Below, piece by piece: positions 61,401 to 64,000 of a DNA stretch of 64,000 nucleotides. Source of the stretch: Paralvinella palmiformis (Eukaryota > Annelida > Polychaeta > Terebellida > Alvinellidae); NCBI GenBank assembly GCA_025642065.1, contig JAODUP010000435.1, forward strand, positions 207,501 through 271,500, in the 5' to 3' direction. The notes beneath the pieces are model-generated. The model made no database searches. It saw only the letters and a list, made by a program, of their open reading frames with translations, and had not been told where the DNA came from. Each line of letters starts with the position of its first letter. Positions within the stretch are counted from its first letter, which is position 1. The position numbers and the translations under genes were made by a program.

Positions 61401-63701
61401 ATAGTTCCGATGGCATATACTGACATATGCAACTCGTGATCTTTATTGGTTATATAACCGACACACGACATCTCAGATGAAAATATTAGATTTGATGAAA
61501 ACTCTGACAGACAAAGATAGCACAGAAATTCGTCCTTAGACTTTCTATTCAGTTCAGCGACTTACCATCTGCAATTCGTTTCTCGATTTCACAGTTAGAT
61601 CCATAAACATCATCAATACAATCGCATATGTATCCACCAACAATTGGTCGACACGTACCCAGCTCACTACACGGTGATGATTCGCAGTAGTTAATCTGGA
61701 TCTCACATAATACACCAGTATATCCTGAGAACAAATGTACATCAGATATACAGTGAATGAAAGAACGGAAGTAGTAGGAAGGAACAGAAAAATAACCAAG
61801 AGATTGATATATCAGTTACACATTGAGTGGTTAATTCGTTGATTCTGTAAGTCAATCAATCAATCAATTAAAATATTTAACAAGTGAGATAGATAGATTC
61901 ATTACGAAATAGCCAACCCGCTAAGTTTGTTTGCTCTATCCTTCATTCCTCACTCATCCATTCAAGTCACTCTTTGAGTGCCTTTTTACAGATTATTATC
62001 AAACACACACGCACACACACGCACATAAATTCAAAGCTAGGTCTAGCGTACCTGGGCATCTGATACAAATAAAGCCACCTTCTTTGCTGACACAGTTTCC
62101 ATGAACACAAGGTGACGTAGCGCAGTAATCAATAAGCACGTCGCAGTGCATACCCGTGAATCCCGGATGGCAGACACACCTGTATCCATCAGTTTCCACA
62201 ACCGCATGACAATTACCATTTAAGCATCCAGAAGAGCTACAGTCACCAACGAGCAATTGACAGAACTCGCCAGTAAATCCGTCATCGCAGATACATCGAT
62301 AGCCGTTCTCCAATTCCATACACCGACCCATGACACATGGCGCTGAATCACAGTTCGTTTTCTCCATTTCGCAGTTCTTGCCCGTAAATCCAGGCGGACA
62401 TGAGCAGGTGTAGCCATTGAAGACCGGCATACACGTACCTTGGTTGCAGGGCGACGAATAGCAGTCGTTTACTTGCATCTCGCACAGCTGGCCACCGAAG
62501 CCTGGCCTACAATGGCATACGAAAGAGCCCGGCCGATTCTCACATGCACCAAAGTGGCAGGGAAGCTCTTCGCATTCATTTATATCATCGGCACAGTTCA
62601 CACCAGCATAGCCTGCGTCACAGCGACACAGGTACCCGTCAATTAATTCCTCGCAAGTTCCATGGACGCAGGGATCCGATGCGCAGAGCACGATCTTTAC
62701 ATCGCAGTGCGGACCCGTGTAGCCCGGCACGCATAGACACAAATGATGATTATGGCCCATCCGGATGCATTCGCCCTTACCGCAGAACGAACACGGACCT
62801 CTGTTGTATTCGCAGTTAACACCAGCGAATCCCGTATAACAAGAGCACGAGTACCGATTGACCGAATCGTAACAGTCGCCGTGCATGCATGGATCCGAAT
62901 CACACTCATCGATGTCTGTTTGGCACACGATCCCAGTAAAGCCGGCGTCACACTCGCAGACGAAGTAGTTGACCATATCCTGACATAGTCCGTTGTTACA
63001 CGGCGACGACTGGCATTCGTTGATGTTTACCTCGCAATGCCGACCAGTGTAGCCCGGTTGACAAATGCATCGGTAGCCGGCTACTAAATCCTCACAGTGT
63101 CCGTGCTCACATAGTGATGGGTAGCAGTCGTCGATGTTGGTTTCGCAGTTTGTCCCGATGTAGCCCGAAAAACATTCGCAATAGTAGCTATGGCCGTCGT
63201 CGCTACAACGGCCGTGGAGGCAAGGGTACGCGCTGCAATCATCCATCAGACTTTCGCAGTTAATGCCCGTGTAGTTCGGTGGGCAGGTGCAGTGGTAGAG
63301 CTCTACGCCATCGTGACAGGTGCCGTGCAGGCAAGGCGTTGATGCGCAATCGTTGATGTTACTCTCGCAGAAGTCTCCTGTAAAGCCCAGCTGACACAAA
63401 CACCAGAAACTACCAGACTCCGTCATTCGGCATTCACCGTTCGCACACGGCGACGGTTTGCACGGATCGAGTATTAGACGATCACATTCGTGGCCCGCGT
63501 ATCCCGGATAGCAGTGACATATGTAGGAATTAAGCTCATCTATGCAGATGCCATGATTGTGGCACGTCACACCGACACATTCGTCTATATTTTGCTCACA
63601 TCTGGCGCCCTCGTATCCCAGGTGGCAGTTACAGCTGTAGTGGCCATTCGTTTCTAACAAACAGTCACCATGAATGCATGGTTCAATCGAGCAAGCGTTA
63701 T
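54244..63701 (-). CDS. Gene B: EGF-repeat membrane receptor, paralogue of A (5' part outside window)
   Basis: Joined exons on the minus strand: 63701-62052, 61724-61566, 57453-57395, 57065-56968, 56591-56496, 56344-56116, 54752-54616, 54415-54244 (stop TAA at 54246-54244). They correspond to gene A exons 7-14. Frames close at every joint, and all exons except the EGF exon have exactly the same length as in A. The visible part encodes 16 EGF repeats, the juxtamembrane domain, one transmembrane helix and a 57-residue tail. Signal peptide and N-terminal exons should lie beyond position 64000. Spacing from this stop to the gene A start codon is 20 kb, same strand, a head-to-tail tandem duplication. 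Function is unknown; it is presumably a cell-surface protein as for A. Intact exons argue against a pseudogene. Confidence 0.82.
54616..54752 (-). CDS. Gene B exon 13: transmembrane segment
   Basis: Begins DLCCLFIKSREKYPSPDSK; helix TFYILIAVGFLVAGVLLLVC followed by YFAM. The donor is GTAAGT. Confidence 0.9.
55187..55438. repeat. Two (TA)n tracts in intron 12 of gene B
   Basis: TA runs at about 55187-55213 and 55395-55438, separated by T-rich sequence. Confidence 0.9.
56116..56344 (-). CDS. Gene B exon 12: juxtamembrane domain, C-terminal part
   Basis: Reads IGIIVRAPLEVFYGACNAYN ... YRQVSGSTDYSQDNIRTELY ... IIQENLDNINQEK before GTAATA. 229 nt, as in A. Confidence 0.87.
56496..56591 (-). CDS. 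Gene B exon 11: juxtamembrane domain
   Basis: Reads KSGVSSFTPLITSRHVSIAR then GYPRSVGNGQTG; 96 nt. Only about six base differences from gene A exon 11. Confidence 0.8.
56750..56880. repeat. (TG)n-rich tract with a G run
   Basis: GT-rich low-complexity sequence interrupted by about 13 Gs near 56787-56798, in intron 10 of gene B. Gene A has a (TG)n tract at about 16971-17000 in the matching intron. Confidence 0.85.
56968..57065 (-). CDS. Gene B exon 10: juxtamembrane domain
   Basis: Reads ILEIEEKLRHVIATIVNNYC then ASIPVRCCSFMP; 98 nt, about 19 base differences from A. Confidence 0.85.
57395..57453 (-). CDS. Gene B exon 9: link exon
   Basis: Reads VDVAEEQYTVLLFTMKTAIQ; 59 nt, donor GTTAGT as in A. 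Acceptor is AATTAAG, a weaker AAG site. Confidence 0.85.
57454..58586. other. Intron 8 of gene B; SINE scrap at 57731-57790
   Basis: The only recognisable item is a degenerate family 1 SINE fragment on the minus strand (TTTTTGTGCACATGATAGGC) at 57731-57790, plus a (GAGT)n run at about 57840-57867. Confidence 0.55.
58587..58797 (+). mobile_element. SINE family 1
   Basis: Complete copy with a long CATCATC-type tail; A box TGGTCTAGCTGG. It lies antisense in intron 8 of gene B. Confidence 0.85.
59320..61070 (+). pseudogene. Degraded LINE with AP-type endonuclease start and reverse-transcriptase remnants
   Basis: Fragments in order on the plus strand: TWNARSLSTTSKREI and DILCIQETKET (start of an exonuclease-endonuclease-phosphatase domain); KGRAAGPVGIKSELFK (the KAxGPDGIPxELFK motif of reverse transcriptase); SPKPNLWPIVLLSSIRKFIS (the N-x-RPIxLLxxxxK motif); and, near the 3' end, LYNCNNWAVPKAMLNKLDAS, RHLRTITGHCWPKSL and MLDHVQRW. 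Frameshifts, stops and deletions are frequent, and the catalytic FADD box is not recognisable. The clade is undetermined. It lies in intron 8 of gene B, opposite to the gene. Confidence 0.75.
61071..61565. other. Intron 8 of gene B, nothing recognised
   Basis: AT-rich intron sequence next to the exon 8 donor. Confidence 0.5.
61566..61724 (-). CDS. Gene B exon 8: end of EGF 15 and EGF 16
   Basis: GYTGVLC completes EGF 15; EGF 16 begins NYCESSPCSELGTC and ends GSNC. 159 nt as in A. The O-fucose consensus (CSELGTC) is conserved in this repeat only. Confidence 0.9.
62052..63701 (-). CDS. Gene B exon 7: fifteen tandem EGF repeats in one exon
   Basis: 1650 nt, phase 1-1, acceptor TTTCCAG and donor GTACGC. 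Starts DNACSIEPCIHGDC and ends GGFICIRCPG. Repeats 1-3 match gene A repeats 1-3, repeats 4-9 match A 10-15, and repeat 15 matches A 16. Repeats 10-14 have no counterpart in A. O-glucose consensus CxSxPC is present in repeats 4, 7, 8, 10, 12 and 13. Confidence 0.92.
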
Positions 63702-64000
63702 CTGGAAAGGGGCACATTATGACAGATCTCGAAGGCAATTTAAACGTTTGTTTAATACACACATTTATGTTCAATGGTACACAATTATCTGTGTTTTTGT
63801 TATAACACCTTTGTCATTTAGCCTATCGGAAGTGAGAAGGGGAGACTATCGAGATTAAAAATAAAATATAAGATTTAAATCTTTTTAAATTCATTATCAA
63901 TCCTGTCACTAGTGTTATTGCTACTCTTTACTACCAATACTTATAATAATAACATTAGTAACAACAAAAATAATAACATTAGTAACAACAATAATAATAA
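63702..64000. other. Intron 6 of gene B (runs off the window)
   Basis: AT-rich, ending in an (AATAAC)-like tract at about 63940-64000. The acceptor side resembles gene A (GTCATAA before the CTTCCAG/TTTCCAG acceptor). Confidence 0.55.

Overview
This is nuclear DNA from an animal, most likely a marine invertebrate. The evidence is multi-exon genes with GT-AG introns and EGF-type phase-1 exon joints, tRNA-derived SINEs, decayed LINEs and DNA transposons, and AT-rich sequence full of (TA)n, (TG)n and trinucleotide microsatellites. I cannot name the species, and nothing here is bacterial or viral.

The main content is a head-to-tail pair of paralogous single-pass membrane receptors on the minus strand. 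Gene A (34203 down to 15070) can be modelled from signal peptide to stop codon in 14 coding exons whose reading frames all close. It has a signal peptide, an N-terminal region of about 150 residues that I do not recognise, an atypical EGF, 17 tandem EGF repeats (16 of them begin in one 1749-nt exon), a juxtamembrane domain, one transmembrane helix and a short basic tail. Gene B (63701 down to 54244) is the same gene duplicated; its first exons lie beyond the right edge of the window. Exons 8-14 have identical lengths in A and B. The large EGF exon differs by reciprocal blocks: six repeats present only in A and five present only in B. One short stretch (exons 11-12 and the intron between them) is far more alike than the rest and suggests gene conversion.

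On the plus strand at 6288-7858 lie the last two exons of an unrelated membrane protein: a transmembrane exon followed by a proline-rich cytoplasmic tail with EVH1-, WW- and PDZ-type ligand motifs. A perfect CRE, a hairpin and a TATA box lie 0.6-0.7 kb upstream and may be its promoter, or may be chance.

The remaining sequence is mostly intergenic and intronic DNA shaped by mobile elements. There are about 23 copies or fragments of one tRNA-derived SINE family (three with target-site duplications), a second tRNA-derived SINE, pieces of three LINEs (46.6-47.9 kb, 26.4-26.6 kb, 59.3-61.1 kb), a hAT transposase C-terminus (38.3-38.9 kb), a palindromic MITE-like element (20.0-20.5 kb), and a 3.1-kb element with inverted ends (49.2-52.3 kb) that carries exon-like coding segments including a SAM-like domain. 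I saw no rRNA genes, no convincing functional tRNA genes and no CRISPR array.
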